DNA of 40,231 nt from an uncultured Alphaproteobacteria bacterium (lineage in GTDB: Bacteria; Pseudomonadota; Alphaproteobacteria; Rhizobiales; Beijerinckiaceae): the NCBI GenBank assembly GCA_937903315.1, contig CALCZO010000299.1, forward strand, positions 1 through 40,231. Direction: 5' to 3'. This document shows, one piece after another, positions 15,401-22,999 of the stretch (positions are counted from its first letter, which is position 1; the number at the start of each line of letters is the position of its first letter). Below the pieces are notes generated by a model. It was not told the origin of the DNA. It ran no database searches and saw only the letters and a list, made by a program, of their open reading frames with translations. Both the position numbers and the translations under genes were made by a program.

Positions 15401-17474
15401 TGGTGGCGAAGCGGTCGGTCGTCGTCTCGAGCTGCTCTTCGAGCCTGCTGGCGTCGGTGCCGATCGACTGCTCGATCCGGTTCGCAGCCACGGTCAGCCG
15501 CTCGGCGAGGGCCTCGCCCTTGACCGAGACGACATCCTGCATCCGGCCATGCGCCTGTTCGAGCGCGCGGGTGACGATCTCGCCCTGTCCGGCCATCAGT
15601 TCGGCCACGGCAGCGCCGGCGGCCTCGATCCCCTCGGCCATATCGGTGCCGCGGGCGACGATCGTTTCGGCGGCACGGGTCGCCGCCTCGTTGATGCCGG
15701 TCTCGACCGATTCACCGCGCACCGAGAGGTCGACAATGATCGCATTGCCGCTGTCCTTGATGCGGGACAGGATCGTGTCGCTCTGGCTGGCGATGCCGGT
15801 GGTGATCGTGTCGCCGGTTTCGACCAGACGCGAGAGCACCGCTTCGCTCTGGGTGGCCAGCGTGCCGGTCAGGCTTTCGCCCGCGCTCTGGAAGGCGGAG
15901 GCGATGTCTTCGGAATGACCGATGATCCGGGTCGCGATCTCGTCGGTCTGGCTTGCCAGACGGGCCGACAGGCTGTCGTTGGTCTCCAGCAGGCGGGCGA
16001 GAACCTGGGCCCCCTGATTGGCGATGGAGCTTGAGAGCGCCTCGCCGGTTGCCTGGAGCGCGGTGTTGAGCTCCCCGCTGCGTTCGGCCAGTTGCTGGGT
16101 GATCTCGTTGCCGGTGGTGCGCATCGAGGTATTGACCTCGTCGACGCGGGCGCCGAGGGCGGCCAGCATCGTCTGGCTGCCGGCATTGAACGATTCGGTC
16201 ACGATCTGGGCCGATTCGGCAAACGCCGTCTGGATCGACTGGCCGGTGCTGCTGAGCGTGGCGGCGACGGCGTGGCCGCGCTCGGAAATCTCGCCAGTCA
16301 GCGTGCTGCCGGTCTCGGTCAGCAGGCGGGCGATATCCGATCCGGTGCCGGACAGCCGCGCGTTGACATCGTCGCCGGCGGCGGCGAGGCGCTGGATCAT
16401 GTCGGTCGAATGGTCGCCGAGACGGGTGACGATCTCGTCGGAGGCGCTGGAGAGGGTGCGGGTCACCTCGTCGCGTTTTTCATCGAGCTGCTGGGACACG
16501 CGCTGGGCAATGTCGCCGACGGAGGTCGCCAGCGCGCCCGACATGGTGGTGAGCTGGTGGGTCAGGCCTTCCTGCGCGGCCAGCATGGCGTTGCGGACGC
16601 GCTCGGCATTGGCGTTGAGCGCATCGCGCTGCATCGCCAGTTCGCCAAGCAGCGAACGCATCTTGGTCTCGTTTTCGCCGTAGGACCGCTCCAGCGCCGC
16701 CACCTCGGTATGGACCAGCGATTCCAGCTCGCCGGCCCGCGCGATGGCGCGCTCGATGCCGTCGCCCATCGAGAACACCTCGCGGCGCACGGCCTGTCCG
16801 AGCGTGGCGATGGAATCGGTGGCAATCGACTCCGGTTCGGCCAGACGGGCGGCAATCGCGCCCATCGCATAGGCCGCCATGCGCATTTCCTGCGCGCGGC
16901 GCTGCACGCCGGCAAGCATGAAAAACAGGATCATCGGCACCAGCACGGCGGTCGCGGCCGACAGCGCCGGGACCAACGGCAACGCCGCGATATCGACGCC
17001 CGAGAGCAAGCCGCCCTCTCGCGTCAGATAGACATAGGCCCCGCCGAGCCAGATGGCGGAGGCGAGAAACGCCCAGAACAGCGGCATGCGCGAGGCGCGC
17101 GCCTCGAGACCGGACAGCAGCGACTGGACCGGAATGCGGTCGTCATTGGCGGCATCGCGCGCAGTCGGCGGCGGTGAGGCGGTCTCGCTGTCGATCCGGT
17201 TGGCCGGCGCGGGAAGGGGCAGGTCGGTTTTGACGGCGAGCGCGGAATCGTCCAGCGGTTCGGCGCGGCGCGCAACGGTCGCCCGCGCGGCCTCGGCGAT
17301 CTCGGCCGCGAACACATCGTCGGCATCCACCTTGGGCATCCGGGGCGGTGTACTGCCCGCTGCGGCATCGGCGGCGGGCGCTACCGCCTCCCGAGACAGA
17401 TCGTTGGTCAGTGCCTCCTCGATCGCAGACAGTGCCGCTTCTGTCGGGTCGGAGACTTTCTTCTTGGTCGCCAT
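12489..17474 (-). CDS. Giant two-TM coiled-coil protein with conserved C-terminal domain
   Basis: From the ATG at 17474 (with GAGG five bases upstream) the protein has 1,661 residues. Residues 1-130 are acidic/Pro-Ala-rich and begin MATKKKVSDPTEAALSAIEE. Two hydrophobic helices follow (about 131-150 and 166-190). Then about 1,300 residues form repetitive amphipathic helix rich in Ala, Glu, Ser and Thr, with recurring units such as ...L...G..I...L...G.... Near the end are a Pro/Ala linker and a conserved globular part (about 1530-1661; AFTRRLYTVQGQQTFDDIGRKY and KVYTMLAHAAGRF in separate parts). Rhizobiales homologues are often misnamed kinesin-like or apolipoprotein-like; true function is unknown. 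A long coiled coil anchored in the inner membrane could act as a spacer or envelope/polar scaffold. An exact 40-residue duplication lies at about residues 1009-1089. Neighbouring Hpt and CtrA-type box suggest a cell-cycle link (inference). Confidence 0.85.
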   Translation of the reverse strand: MATKKKVSDPTEAALSAIEEALTNDLSREAVAPAADAAAGSTPPRMPKVDADDVFAAEIAEAARATVARRAEPLDDSALAVKTDLPLPAPANRIDSETASPPPTARDAANDDRIPVQSLLSGLEARASRMPLFWAFLASAIWLGGAYVYLTREGGLLSGVDIAALPLVPALSAATAVLVPMILFFMLAGVQRRAQEMRMAAYAMGAIAARLAEPESIATDSIATLGQAVRREVFSMGDGIERAIARAGELESLVHTEVAALERSYGENETKMRSLLGELAMQRDALNANAERVRNAMLAAQEGLTHQLTTMSGALATSVGDIAQRVSQQLDEKRDEVTRTLSSASDEIVTRLGDHSTDMIQRLAAAGDDVNARLSGTGSDIARLLTETGSTLTGEISERGHAVAATLSSTGQSIQTAFAESAQIVTESFNAGSQTMLAALGARVDEVNTSMRTTGNEITQQLAERSGELNTALQATGEALSSSIANQGAQVLARLLETNDSLSARLASQTDEIATRIIGHSEDIASAFQSAGESLTGTLATQSEAVLSRLVETGDTITTGIASQSDTILSRIKDSGNAIIVDLSVRGESVETGINEAATRAAETIVARGTDMAEGIEAAGAAVAELMAGQGEIVTRALEQAHGRMQDVVSVKGEALAERLTVAANRIEQSIGTDASRLEEQLETTTDRFATILGDRLQQINEAFTVSGEALSGMIGLHAEKAREDFATHATDIHGEFEKKTHDTTVHFSSVAKDIAFALEQQGSQVTDALSETARRLADEVESRTAGLSDRFGAFEKAFVERAVNLEQLVLVHGATLNEQLETHLSAFETRATDKTAAISEKLEGLIARADTGLDQRARLLSDMLAERTLEFARAMADGSQTIQSSIDGKVEHVSRAVEAETAKLAERIESHVGTVTSALSSEADRISQTLGSRTGALAETLAGHTEAFQTRVVGPLETISGSLASRSETIASTIVAAAEKADQALYVRVSEMERLLDGVSQTVGKRLVGGAEEVSARLGAQSEEIRRLFDDSASGLSARTSEMVDRLVGGAEEVSARLGAQSEEIRRLFDDSASGLSARTSEMVDRLVTRGQAFVTASGEIAARLESHSGKFAEVLEQRGADAAATIARTGNMAAQQINTSLNEVDSTLTKGTEAAIANLTEVQQRLRGEIGMMLGRLTDANNVLTQILDSATKGLANVETGLTSRVAKLESTLNAIISASSDGTRQLAEQVETTLGSIVTATDTGARQLTSQLASMRDTSEAILDRSSSVAGDLSERTRALMEATRTLAVVSDQAEQAITTRQQEVDRVAGLLAERTELLEHGMRAFAGALDDNLKGAEARSRQVAMALAENVRAILSQAEEQFTTLRAQTGEERKRASEDLNAAYGQTLSEIETLFGRVTSGFSQTAEQLRTTAGDVLRELESTRSELRRTTADMPRQTLEATSSVRRAVADQVKMLESLSSIVGQTGGGRDVAPPRTVAAPQPPVAPAPVSRAAAMPLPDLDLRPTLGETPAPAAKPSPAARAGQKGWLSDLLHRASEVEVAAPAPETADPLTLDIARMVDAEVLEDAWDRFARGERNAFTRRLYTVQGQQTFDDIGRKYRRDQEFHDTVDRYITEFERLLDEAGGANRSGKAARAYLSSDSGKVYTMLAHAAGRFE
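14208..14456. repeat. Exact 120-bp tandem duplication inside the giant coiled-coil gene
   Basis: A 120-base unit occurs twice head to tail without a single mismatch; identity begins at 14208 and continues to 14456 (2.07 copies). The unit is 40 codons, so the frame is kept, and each copy encodes VGGAEEVSARLGAQSEEIRR followed by LFDDSASGLSARTSEMVDRL. Other coiled-coil units in the protein are only loosely alike, so this copy is recent. A collapsed or expanded assembly at this point is also possible. Confidence 0.97.
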
Positions 17475-17552
17475 CGCTGCCTCGTTACGCTTGTACGCCG
17501 GGTCGAGCCGTTCCAACGAGATGGCGCGCATGGGCCTCGCACGCGCCAAGTG

Positions 17553-17567
17553 TTAAGAACTGCTTAA
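17553..17567. promoter_or_regulatory. Perfect TTAA-N7-TTAA box (CtrA-type site)
   Basis: The sequence reads TTAA, seven bases (GAACTGC), TTAA, exactly the consensus for the alphaproteobacterial cell-cycle regulator CtrA. It lies 79 bases upstream of the giant coiled-coil start and 176 bases upstream of the Hpt start, inside their divergent spacer. TTAA is rare in this GC-rich DNA. Whether the site is used, and for which gene, is not known from sequence. Confidence 0.6.
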
Positions 17568-17612
17568 TCGAGCCACTGTAACCCTTCGCTCGCCCCCGCG
17601 AAACTGCCCTTG

Positions 17613-17638
17613 TTAACCGATTTGAAAACTTCGTTAAC
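17613..17638. promoter_or_regulatory. Inverted TTAAC/GTTAA half-sites in the coiled-coil/Hpt spacer
   Basis: GTTAACC at 17612-17618 and CGTTAACG at 17632-17639 are two palindromic GTTAAC elements 20 bases apart (about two helical turns) in the same divergent spacer as the CtrA-type box; CTTAAAC follows at 17684-17690. Each contains the TTAAC half-site. They may be a second CtrA binding region or promoter elements; the reading is tentative. Confidence 0.4.
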
Positions 17639-17742
17639 GATGACGCCAGAGAGCGGTGCCCCAACCTGCGATCTTTGCCCGATCTTAAACTGTCGGCCGT
17701 AGCGTCCGGGTTCAGAGACCACGCTCAGCCAGAGGGACAGAC

Positions 17743-18126
17743 ATGTGGCGAAATCAAGAGGATGCAGCCGCCCGGACGGGTAATTCCGCGTCCTACGAAC
17801 GACCGATCGATCTCGTGCATCTCGCCCGCCAGACGCTGGGCGACCGGGGTCTGGAGCAGGAAATCCTCAGCCTCTATCTCAAGCAGGCGCGCACGTTGCT
17901 GGCCCGGATCGAGGAGAGCGTGCACCAGCGCGAGCGCAGCGATTTTGCCCATACGCTGAAGGGCTCGTCGCGCGCGGTCGGCGCCTGGCAGGTGGCGATG
18001 GCGGCCGAGGCGGTCGAGATCGTGCCGCCGCAGCAGGATATCGAAGCGGCCAAGGCGATTGCCGCCCTGCGCACCTGCGTATCGGCTGCCTGCGACACGA
18101 TTGCCGAGTTGCAGCGCCCGCATTGA
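17743..18126 (+). CDS. Histidine phosphotransfer (Hpt) domain protein
   Basis: This 127-residue single-domain Hpt protein has a helical bundle and the phospho-acceptor motif AHTLKGSSRAVGA, with His70. A stand-alone Hpt passes phosphate between a hybrid kinase and a response regulator. The N-terminal 20 residues (MWRNQEDAAARTGN...) are probably disordered. ATG at 17743 is preceded by GAGGGACAGAC, an acceptable ribosome-binding site. The gene is divergent from the giant coiled-coil gene and shares its CtrA-type spacer, and is ended by a hairpin before the ferredoxin gene. It is not close in sequence to ChpT, which has a different fold. Its partner kinase is not in the window. Confidence 0.88.
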   Translation: MWRNQEDAAARTGNSASYERPIDLVHLARQTLGDRGLEQEILSLYLKQARTLLARIEESVHQRERSDFAHTLKGSSRAVGAWQVAMAAEAVEIVPPQQDIEAAKAIAALRTCVSAACDTIAELQRPH

Positions 18127-18169
18127 GCGGCTGGCCCTTCCAACCGGCCTGATGATTGACTAGCATGGC

Positions 18170-18200
18170 CACGCGCGCTACCCGGCGCGCGTGTTTGTTA
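18170..18200 (+). terminator. Hairpin terminator after the Hpt gene
   Basis: CACGCGCGC and GCGCGCGTG form a 9-bp stem with a 6-base loop, followed by TTTGTTATT. It stands 44 bases after the Hpt stop codon and about 20 bases before the ferredoxin start. It fits an intrinsic terminator with an imperfect T-run, although it could also structure the ferredoxin leader. Confidence 0.6.
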
Positions 18201-18214
18201 TTCGGGGAACTGGA

Positions 18215-18535
18215 ATGCCGAAAGTCACGTTCATCGCCGCCGACGGCACCGCCCGCACGGTCGAGGCACAGGTCGGCGCGACGCTGATGGAAACCGCCAT
18301 CCGCAATTCCGTGCCCGGCATCGATGCGGAATGCGGCGGCGCCTGCGCCTGCGCCACCTGCCATGTCTATGTCGACGAGGCGTGGCTGGCCACGGTCGGC
18401 AAGGCGCAGCCGATGGAGGAGGACATGCTCGATTTCGCCTCCGATGTCCGCAAGACCTCGCGCCTGTCGTGCCAGATCAAGATCACCGATGCGCTTGACG
18501 GGCTGACGGTGACGACCCCCAAGCGTCAGGGCTGA
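18215..18535 (+). CDS. 2Fe-2S ferredoxin, adrenodoxin type
   Basis: The 106-residue protein starts MPKVTFIAADGTARTVEA and has the vertebrate/adrenodoxin-type cluster motif C-x5-C-x2-C (in ECGGACACATCHVYV) with the fourth ligand in RLSCQI. Such ferredoxins (FdxB/Fdx) carry electrons for iron-sulfur cluster assembly, P450 or other oxygenases. ATG at 18215 has GGGGAACTGGA just upstream. It is followed convergently, 3 bases away, by the MFS gene. No partner reductase is adjacent, so a general or Isc/Suf-linked role is possible. Confidence 0.93.
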   Translation: MPKVTFIAADGTARTVEAQVGATLMETAIRNSVPGIDAECGGACACATCHVYVDEAWLATVGKAQPMEEDMLDFASDVRKTSRLSCQIKITDALDGLTVTTPKRQG

Positions 18536-18538
18536 GGC

Positions 18539-19741
18539 TCATTCCGCCGGCGTGGCCGCCGCTACCCCGGCTGCATTCTCCTTCATCACCGTCTCGCGGC
18601 CGTGGCCCGGATCGCGCGGGACGAGGAAGGCAAGCACCAGCGAGATCGAGGCGATGACGCCGCCGGCCTGAAACACCAGAGCCGGGTCCTTGATCCACAG
18701 CATGCCGAAGACAAACGGAATGAACACCGCCGCGATGTGGTTGATGGTGAACGACACCGCCGCCGTCGGCGACATGTCGGCCGGATCGCCGATCTTCTGG
18801 AAATAGGTCCGCTGGGCGATGACGAGGGTCAGGAACACCCCGTCGAGCACGAACAGAACGGCGGCGACCAGCGGATCGAGCGTCACCGAATAGCCCGCGA
18901 AAACGACGATCAGCGCGATGTTCTCCAGCATGATCGTGCGCCGTTCGCCAATGCGCTGGATCAGCGTGCCGAACCACGGGGCCACCGCGATGTTGAGCGC
19001 CGAGGTCAGCAGGAACAGCCCGGCGACCTCATGAACCTTCATGCCGAACCGTTCGACCAGCAGGAAGGCCGCAAAAGCCGTAAAGATCTGCCGCCGCGCC
19101 CCGCTCATCAGCGTCAGCGCGTAATAGAGCCAGTAGCGCGAGCGCAGCACGATCGTCTTGCGCTGGGGGACCGTGCCTTCGATGCGCGGAAACCACAGCC
19201 AGGCCCAGACAACCAGAGCGATCAGGATCAGGCCAAGCCCACCGAACAGGAGGCGATAATCGCGCACGCCCGACCACCACAGCAATGTCAATCCGCCATA
19301 GCCGGCGAGCTGTGCTGCGGCGCCGGCGCCGGCCACCTTGCCGAGCAGACGCGGCGCGTCCTTCTTGGGGAAAAGCTGGAGCGACAGCGACTGGTTAACG
19401 GTCTCCGAATAGTGAAATCCGACCGACATGACGATGGTGGCGACAAGTATGCCCCAGAACGAGGGCAGGTAGCCGGTGATGATTGCGCCCAGCGCCAGCA
19501 CGATCAGGCTGACCAGCGCGAAGACCTGCTCGCGCATCACCATGAACCAGACGATGGCCGTGAAGGCGAGAAAACCGGGAATTTCGCGCACGCTCTGGGC
19601 GATGCCGATCTCATAGCCGGTGAAATCGGCCATTTCCTTGGCGAAGTTGTTGAACAGCCCGTTCCAGCCGGCATAGCCGAGCATGTTGATGAAATGGATC
19701 ACCATCAGGAACACGATGGGCGAGCGGAACGAGGAGGACAT
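18539..19741 (-). CDS. Major facilitator superfamily transporter
   Basis: This 400-residue protein has about 12 hydrophobic helices. The first reads IVFLMVIHFINMLGYAGWNG; a mid loop carries RKTIVLRSRYWLYYALTLMSG, and the cytoplasmic loop between the halves is short. A MFS A-like loop is seen only weakly (LIQRIGERRTIMLEN in the second half). The ligand is unknown. The ATG at 19741 starts just before the first helix; a longer upstream frame overlaps the divergent stress-protein gene and is not likely. The C-terminal tail is Ala/Glu-rich (NAAGVAAATPAE). Confidence 0.85.
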   Translation of the reverse strand: MSSSFRSPIVFLMVIHFINMLGYAGWNGLFNNFAKEMADFTGYEIGIAQSVREIPGFLAFTAIVWFMVMREQVFALVSLIVLALGAIITGYLPSFWGILVATIVMSVGFHYSETVNQSLSLQLFPKKDAPRLLGKVAGAGAAAQLAGYGGLTLLWWSGVRDYRLLFGGLGLILIALVVWAWLWFPRIEGTVPQRKTIVLRSRYWLYYALTLMSGARRQIFTAFAAFLLVERFGMKVHEVAGLFLLTSALNIAVAPWFGTLIQRIGERRTIMLENIALIVVFAGYSVTLDPLVAAVLFVLDGVFLTLVIAQRTYFQKIGDPADMSPTAAVSFTINHIAAVFIPFVFGMLWIKDPALVFQAGGVIASISLVLAFLVPRDPGHGRETVMKENAAGVAAATPAE

Positions 19742-19780
19742 GGGCTGGACCTGACGGCAGCGAGGAGGAGCGCGACCATG

Positions 19781-19817
19781 CGGCGTCTGACAAGGCGGGT
19801 CAACCCGCGCGACGCCG
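19781..19817. repeat. Nested inverted repeat in the MFS/stress-protein spacer
   Basis: Outer arms CGGCGTC (19781-19787) and GACGCCG (19811-19817) enclose inner arms GCGGG (19795-19799) and CCCGC (19804-19808) with the loop TCAA. The element sits in the 147-base divergent spacer between the MFS transporter and the universal stress protein. It may be an operator or a leader hairpin; no T-run follows, so a terminator is unlikely. Confidence 0.5.
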
Positions 19818-19888
19818 GCGGTTTGTCTTGCCGCAAAGATTTTGCCAGAGTGCGCGCCTAGGCTGCCGCAAGCCATGAGGAGGTCTTG

Positions 19889-20311
19889 ATGTACAATCGC
19901 ATTCTTGTTCCGGTCGATCTCGGTGACGTCAAGGTCGCCCAGCCGGCCATCGCCAAGGCCGTTGGCCTGGCCAAGGGGACGGGCGGTCATGTCCGGCTTC
20001 TCAACGTCCTGTCGCTGATTCCGGCAGCCTATCTCGACTACATGCCGACCAACTACGATGCCCAGGAACGTGAACGGGCCGAGCAGGATCTGGCCAAGTT
20101 CGCAGCCGAAACCGGAATGGCTCCGGCCACCATCAGTTCGGTTGTGCGGATCGGCGCGATCTATCACGAGGTGCTTGGCGAGGCCAAGGAATGGAATGCC
20201 GACCTGATCGTCGTCGGCTCGCACGATCCGTCGTTTGCGACCTATCTGATCGGCTCAAACGCGGCCAACATCGTCCGCCACGCCCATTGCTCGGTGCTGG
20301 TGGTCCGCTAG
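19889..20311 (+). CDS. Universal stress protein (UspA family)
   Basis: This 140-residue single Usp domain has an N-terminal beta strand YNRILVPVDLGD and the C-terminal nucleotide loop region VVGSHDPSFATYLIGSNA. In ATP-binding members the loop is G-x2-G-x9-G-S/T; here the second Gly is Asp, so nucleotide binding may differ. ATG at 19889 has GAGGAGG five bases upstream, an excellent ribosome-binding site. Its stop codon overlaps that of the convergent next gene in the tetramer CTAG (20308-20311). Function is probably stress survival; the signal is unknown. Confidence 0.92.
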   Translation: MYNRILVPVDLGDVKVAQPAIAKAVGLAKGTGGHVRLLNVLSLIPAAYLDYMPTNYDAQERERAEQDLAKFAAETGMAPATISSVVRIGAIYHEVLGEAKEWNADLIVVGSHDPSFATYLIGSNAANIVRHAHCSVLVVR

Positions 20312-20901
20312 GTCCGTCCCGCCCCTGCGCCGGCAGCAGGCAGGATATCGGCGGGAATCGCCCGCGCGTTGAACGTGCGCGGGCGGTTGCGGATGGTGAA
20401 CTGCCATGTCCAGAGGCTGAAATAGCCGACGAAGACGGCAACGCCGAGCGCGGTGCCATATTGTCCGGCGGTGAGCGCGCGAAAGCCGAAATAGGCCAGC
20501 AGCGCCAGCGTGACGGCGCCGACGAGCGCGACCAGCGCCAGCATCGGCGCGATCTTGCCGGCATGCAGCAGGACGTCCGGGTTGGCCGCCGCCGTGCGCG
20601 CGACCAGCGCCTCGACGAACAGGCGATAGGGACCTTCCAGCCGCTCCTGCTCCACCAGCGATTTGTAGCTGCGGTCCTCGAAACTCACGGTCTTGCCGTT
20701 GCGGGTGTAGACCTTGGCGCGGAACCCGGAAAAATTGATGCCGCGCGGGGCATAGAACAGCCGGATTGTCGCAATCTCGCGATAGGGAATGGACGTCTCG
20801 CGACCAGCCCGGTTGGCCACCAGCATGTCGCGGGTCAGCTCAAGCGTGGTCTCTGCCGTGAAGGGGCGCGGGCGGAAGGCATAGCGAAGCGGCGCGGTCA
20901 T
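20308..20901 (-). CDS. Hypothetical membrane protein with PH-like N-terminal region
   Basis: The 197-residue protein has a beta-rich N-terminal half (about residues 1-95) resembling bacterial PH-like domains: ...LELTRDMLVANRAGRETS then IPYREIATIRLFYAPRG and VYTRNGKTVSFEDRSYKSL. Two transmembrane helices (about 120-145 and 152-172) and a basic C-terminus follow. I do not recognise a named function. It is divergent from the SixA gene by 90 bases and convergent with the stress protein, sharing stop-codon bases. The ATG at 20901 is chosen because longer starts would overlap the SixA gene. Confidence 0.75.
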   Translation of the reverse strand: MTAPLRYAFRPRPFTAETTLELTRDMLVANRAGRETSIPYREIATIRLFYAPRGINFSGFRAKVYTRNGKTVSFEDRSYKSLVEQERLEGPYRLFVEALVARTAAANPDVLLHAGKIAPMLALVALVGAVTLALLAYFGFRALTAGQYGTALGVAVFVGYFSLWTWQFTIRNRPRTFNARAIPADILPAAGAGAGRT

Positions 20902-20991
20902 GCTGTCCTGATGCCCGATCGGCGCAGATAAGCCAAGGATTCCGCGCGCATCCCTCTCGCAATTTTCGATTCGTGATGGCAGATAGGGGCC

Positions 20992-21519
20992 ATGACGTCG
21001 CTGATCCTGTTTCGCCATGCCAAAGCTGTGCCGGCCGGTCCGGGCGGCGATCATATCCGTGCGCTCGCGGCCGAAGGCCAGCGCGCCGCTCCGCTCATTG
21101 GCGCGGAGCTGAAGCGGATGGGGCTCAATCCCGAGATCATTCTGGTCTCCAGCGCCGCCCGGACGCAGGAGACCTATACGCTCGCCGCTGCTGCCGGCGG
21201 GCTCGGCGCGGCGACAATCGAGGACGAACTGTATCTCGCGTCCGCAGGCTCGATCCTCAAGCGCATCCGCAAGGTGCCGCCGCGCACCAAGAGCGTGATG
21301 ATCATCGGCCATAACCCCGGCCTTGCGGAACTTGCCAGTCGCCTTGCCGATCCCGAAGAGAGCGACAGCCGCGCCCGCGCCCGCGCCCGCGCCCGATTTC
21401 CCACAGCGACCTGTGTCGTCCTCAACGTCCTGACGCCGTGGAGCGAGATCGAGGACGGCGATTGCGCGCTGACCCACTATTTCACCCCTGCGGATATGGG
21501 CCTCACCGACGAGGATTAG
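20992..21519 (+). CDS. SixA-like histidine phosphatase
   Basis: This 175-residue histidine phosphatase has the catalytic RH(G/A) motif as LFRHAK with His9, the SSAARTQET segment (residues 53-61) containing Arg57 and Glu60, and the second catalytic His107 in GHNPG. SixA removes phosphate from phosphohistidine, for example on Hpt domains such as ArcB; the possible target in this organism is unknown, though an Hpt gene lies 3 kb away. A short (Arg-Ala)4 run at residues 127-134 is encoded by a hexamer repeat. AGGGG precedes the start. The next gene, ycjX, begins 10 bases after its stop. Confidence 0.88.
   Translation: MTSLILFRHAKAVPAGPGGDHIRALAAEGQRAAPLIGAELKRMGLNPEIILVSSAARTQETYTLAAAAGGLGAATIEDELYLASAGSILKRIRKVPPRTKSVMIIGHNPGLAELASRLADPEESDSRARARARARFPTATCVVLNVLTPWSEIEDGDCALTHYFTPADMGLTDED
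21371..21394. repeat. GCGCCC hexamer, four exact copies, inside the SixA gene
   Basis: GCGCCC is repeated four times in a row, encoding Arg-Ala repeats between the second catalytic His and the C-terminal strand. Because the unit is six bases, slippage adds or removes Arg-Ala pairs without changing the reading frame. Confidence 0.9.
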
Positions 21520-21529
21520 GGGCCAGCCG

Positions 21530-22990
21530 ATGGCGCGCGACACGCTGAGCGACTGGACAGACACGGCGCGCCTCGCTTCGGCCAGCCTGTTCGACTATCT
21601 CGCCTCGTTCTCGATGCCGACGCTGCGGATCGGCGTCACCGGCCTGTCGCGCGCCGGCAAGACCGTGTTCATCACCGCGCTGGTGCATGCGCTGGTCGGC
21701 GGCGGGCGGTTGCCGGTGTTCCGCGCCGCAGCCGAAGGGCGGATCGCCCGGGCCCGGATCGTCGAGCAGCCGGACCCGAACGTGGCCCGGTTCGCCTATG
21801 AGGACCATCTTGCCACGCTGACCGGTCCCGAGCGGGACTGGCCGCAGTCGACCCGCCAAATTTCCCAGATCAGGATCGAAATCGACTATGAACGCCCCGC
21901 CGGCTGGTTCGGCAGCGGCAAGGGACAGCTGGCGCTTGATATCGTCGACTACCCCGGAGAATGGCTGCTCGACCTGCCGTTGCTCGATCTCGACTATGCC
22001 GCGTGGAGCCGGCAGACGCTCGCCTCGATCGGCGAGGGGGCACGGGCGGTGCCGTTTGCGCCATTCCGCGAGCGGCTCGTCGGCCTTGATGCCGGCGCGC
22101 CGGCGGACGAGATGGTGGCGCGTGCTCTGGCCGAGGCGTTCACGGCGGGGCTGGTGACATGCCGCAACGCGGAGATCGGCCTGTCGTCGCTGCCGCCCGG
22201 ACGGTTCCTGATGCCGGGCGATCTTGCCGGCTCGCCGGCCCTGACCTTCGCACCGTTGCCGCCGGATACGGCGGCCGAGCAGCGGCCGACTTCGCTCCAT
22301 GCGATGATGGCGCGCCGGTTTGATTTCTACAAGCTGCACGTCGTCAAACCGTTTTTCAGGGAGCATTTCGCCCGGCTTGACCGGCAGGTGGTGCTGGTCG
22401 ACGTGCTGAGCGCGATCAATGCCGGCCGCGAGGCGCTGGGCGATCTCGAACTGGCGCTGACCGATGTGCTTGCCGCTTACCGGGTGGGGCAGAACTCGAT
22501 CCTCTCCACTCTGTTCGCCCCGCGCATCGACAAGGTCCTGTTCGCCGCCACCAAGGCCGACCACATTCACCACGCCAACCACGACCGGCTCGAAGCGATG
22601 CTCCGGCTGATCACCCGGCGGGCGTTGGCGCGGGCGCAAGGGGCCGGATCCGCGCTTGATGTGGCGGCGCTGGCGGCGGTCAGGGCGACGCGTGAAGTGG
22701 AAGTCAAGCGCAAGGGAGAAACGCTTGATTGCATTGCGGGAATCCCGATCAAGGGGGAGCGTCTCGGTGCCGATGTGTTCGATGGCGTGCGCGAGGCCGC
22801 GCTCTATCCGGGCGATCTGCCGGACAATCCCGCCGTGCTGTTCGATCCGGCCCGGCCGCTCGATCCGATCCGCTTCCTGCGGTTTCGTCCGCCCGTGCCG
22901 CAGATTGCGCGCGAAGGCGGACTGGCACCGCTGGCGCATATTCGCCTTGATGCCGTGCTGGAATTTCTCCTCGGCGACAAACTGAACTGA
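21530..22990 (+). CDS. ycjX: YcjX-family P-loop GTPase-like protein
   Basis: The 486-residue protein has Walker A GLSRAGKT at residues 38-45 and a YPGEWLLDLPLL segment as in the YcjX/DUF463 family. In E. coli, ycjX and ycjF lie with the phage-shock genes; here they pair again (YcjF starts 10 bases after this stop), without psp genes, but behind a SixA phosphatase. The function is not settled; a membrane-stress role has been suggested. Length matches the family (about 460-490). Confidence 0.92.
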   Translation: MARDTLSDWTDTARLASASLFDYLASFSMPTLRIGVTGLSRAGKTVFITALVHALVGGGRLPVFRAAAEGRIARARIVEQPDPNVARFAYEDHLATLTGPERDWPQSTRQISQIRIEIDYERPAGWFGSGKGQLALDIVDYPGEWLLDLPLLDLDYAAWSRQTLASIGEGARAVPFAPFRERLVGLDAGAPADEMVARALAEAFTAGLVTCRNAEIGLSSLPPGRFLMPGDLAGSPALTFAPLPPDTAAEQRPTSLHAMMARRFDFYKLHVVKPFFREHFARLDRQVVLVDVLSAINAGREALGDLELALTDVLAAYRVGQNSILSTLFAPRIDKVLFAATKADHIHHANHDRLEAMLRLITRRALARAQGAGSALDVAALAAVRATREVEVKRKGETLDCIAGIPIKGERLGADVFDGVREAALYPGDLPDNPAVLFDPARPLDPIRFLRFRPPVPQIAREGGLAPLAHIRLDAVLEFLLGDKLN

Positions 22991-22999
22991 CAGGCTGAG

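Noticed and set aside
12642..16034. A plus-strand open frame of over 1,100 codons antisense to the giant coiled-coil gene
   Set aside because: GC-rich repetitive coding DNA often leaves the opposite strand open. The product is composed of Gly/Arg/Asp/Gln-rich low-complexity sequence with no domain, while the minus-strand frame has membrane helices, regular heptads and a conserved C-terminus.
17348..17581. Short plus-strand frame over the coiled-coil start and spacer
   Set aside because: It ends within the CtrA-type region, has no ribosome-binding site and no recognisable content.
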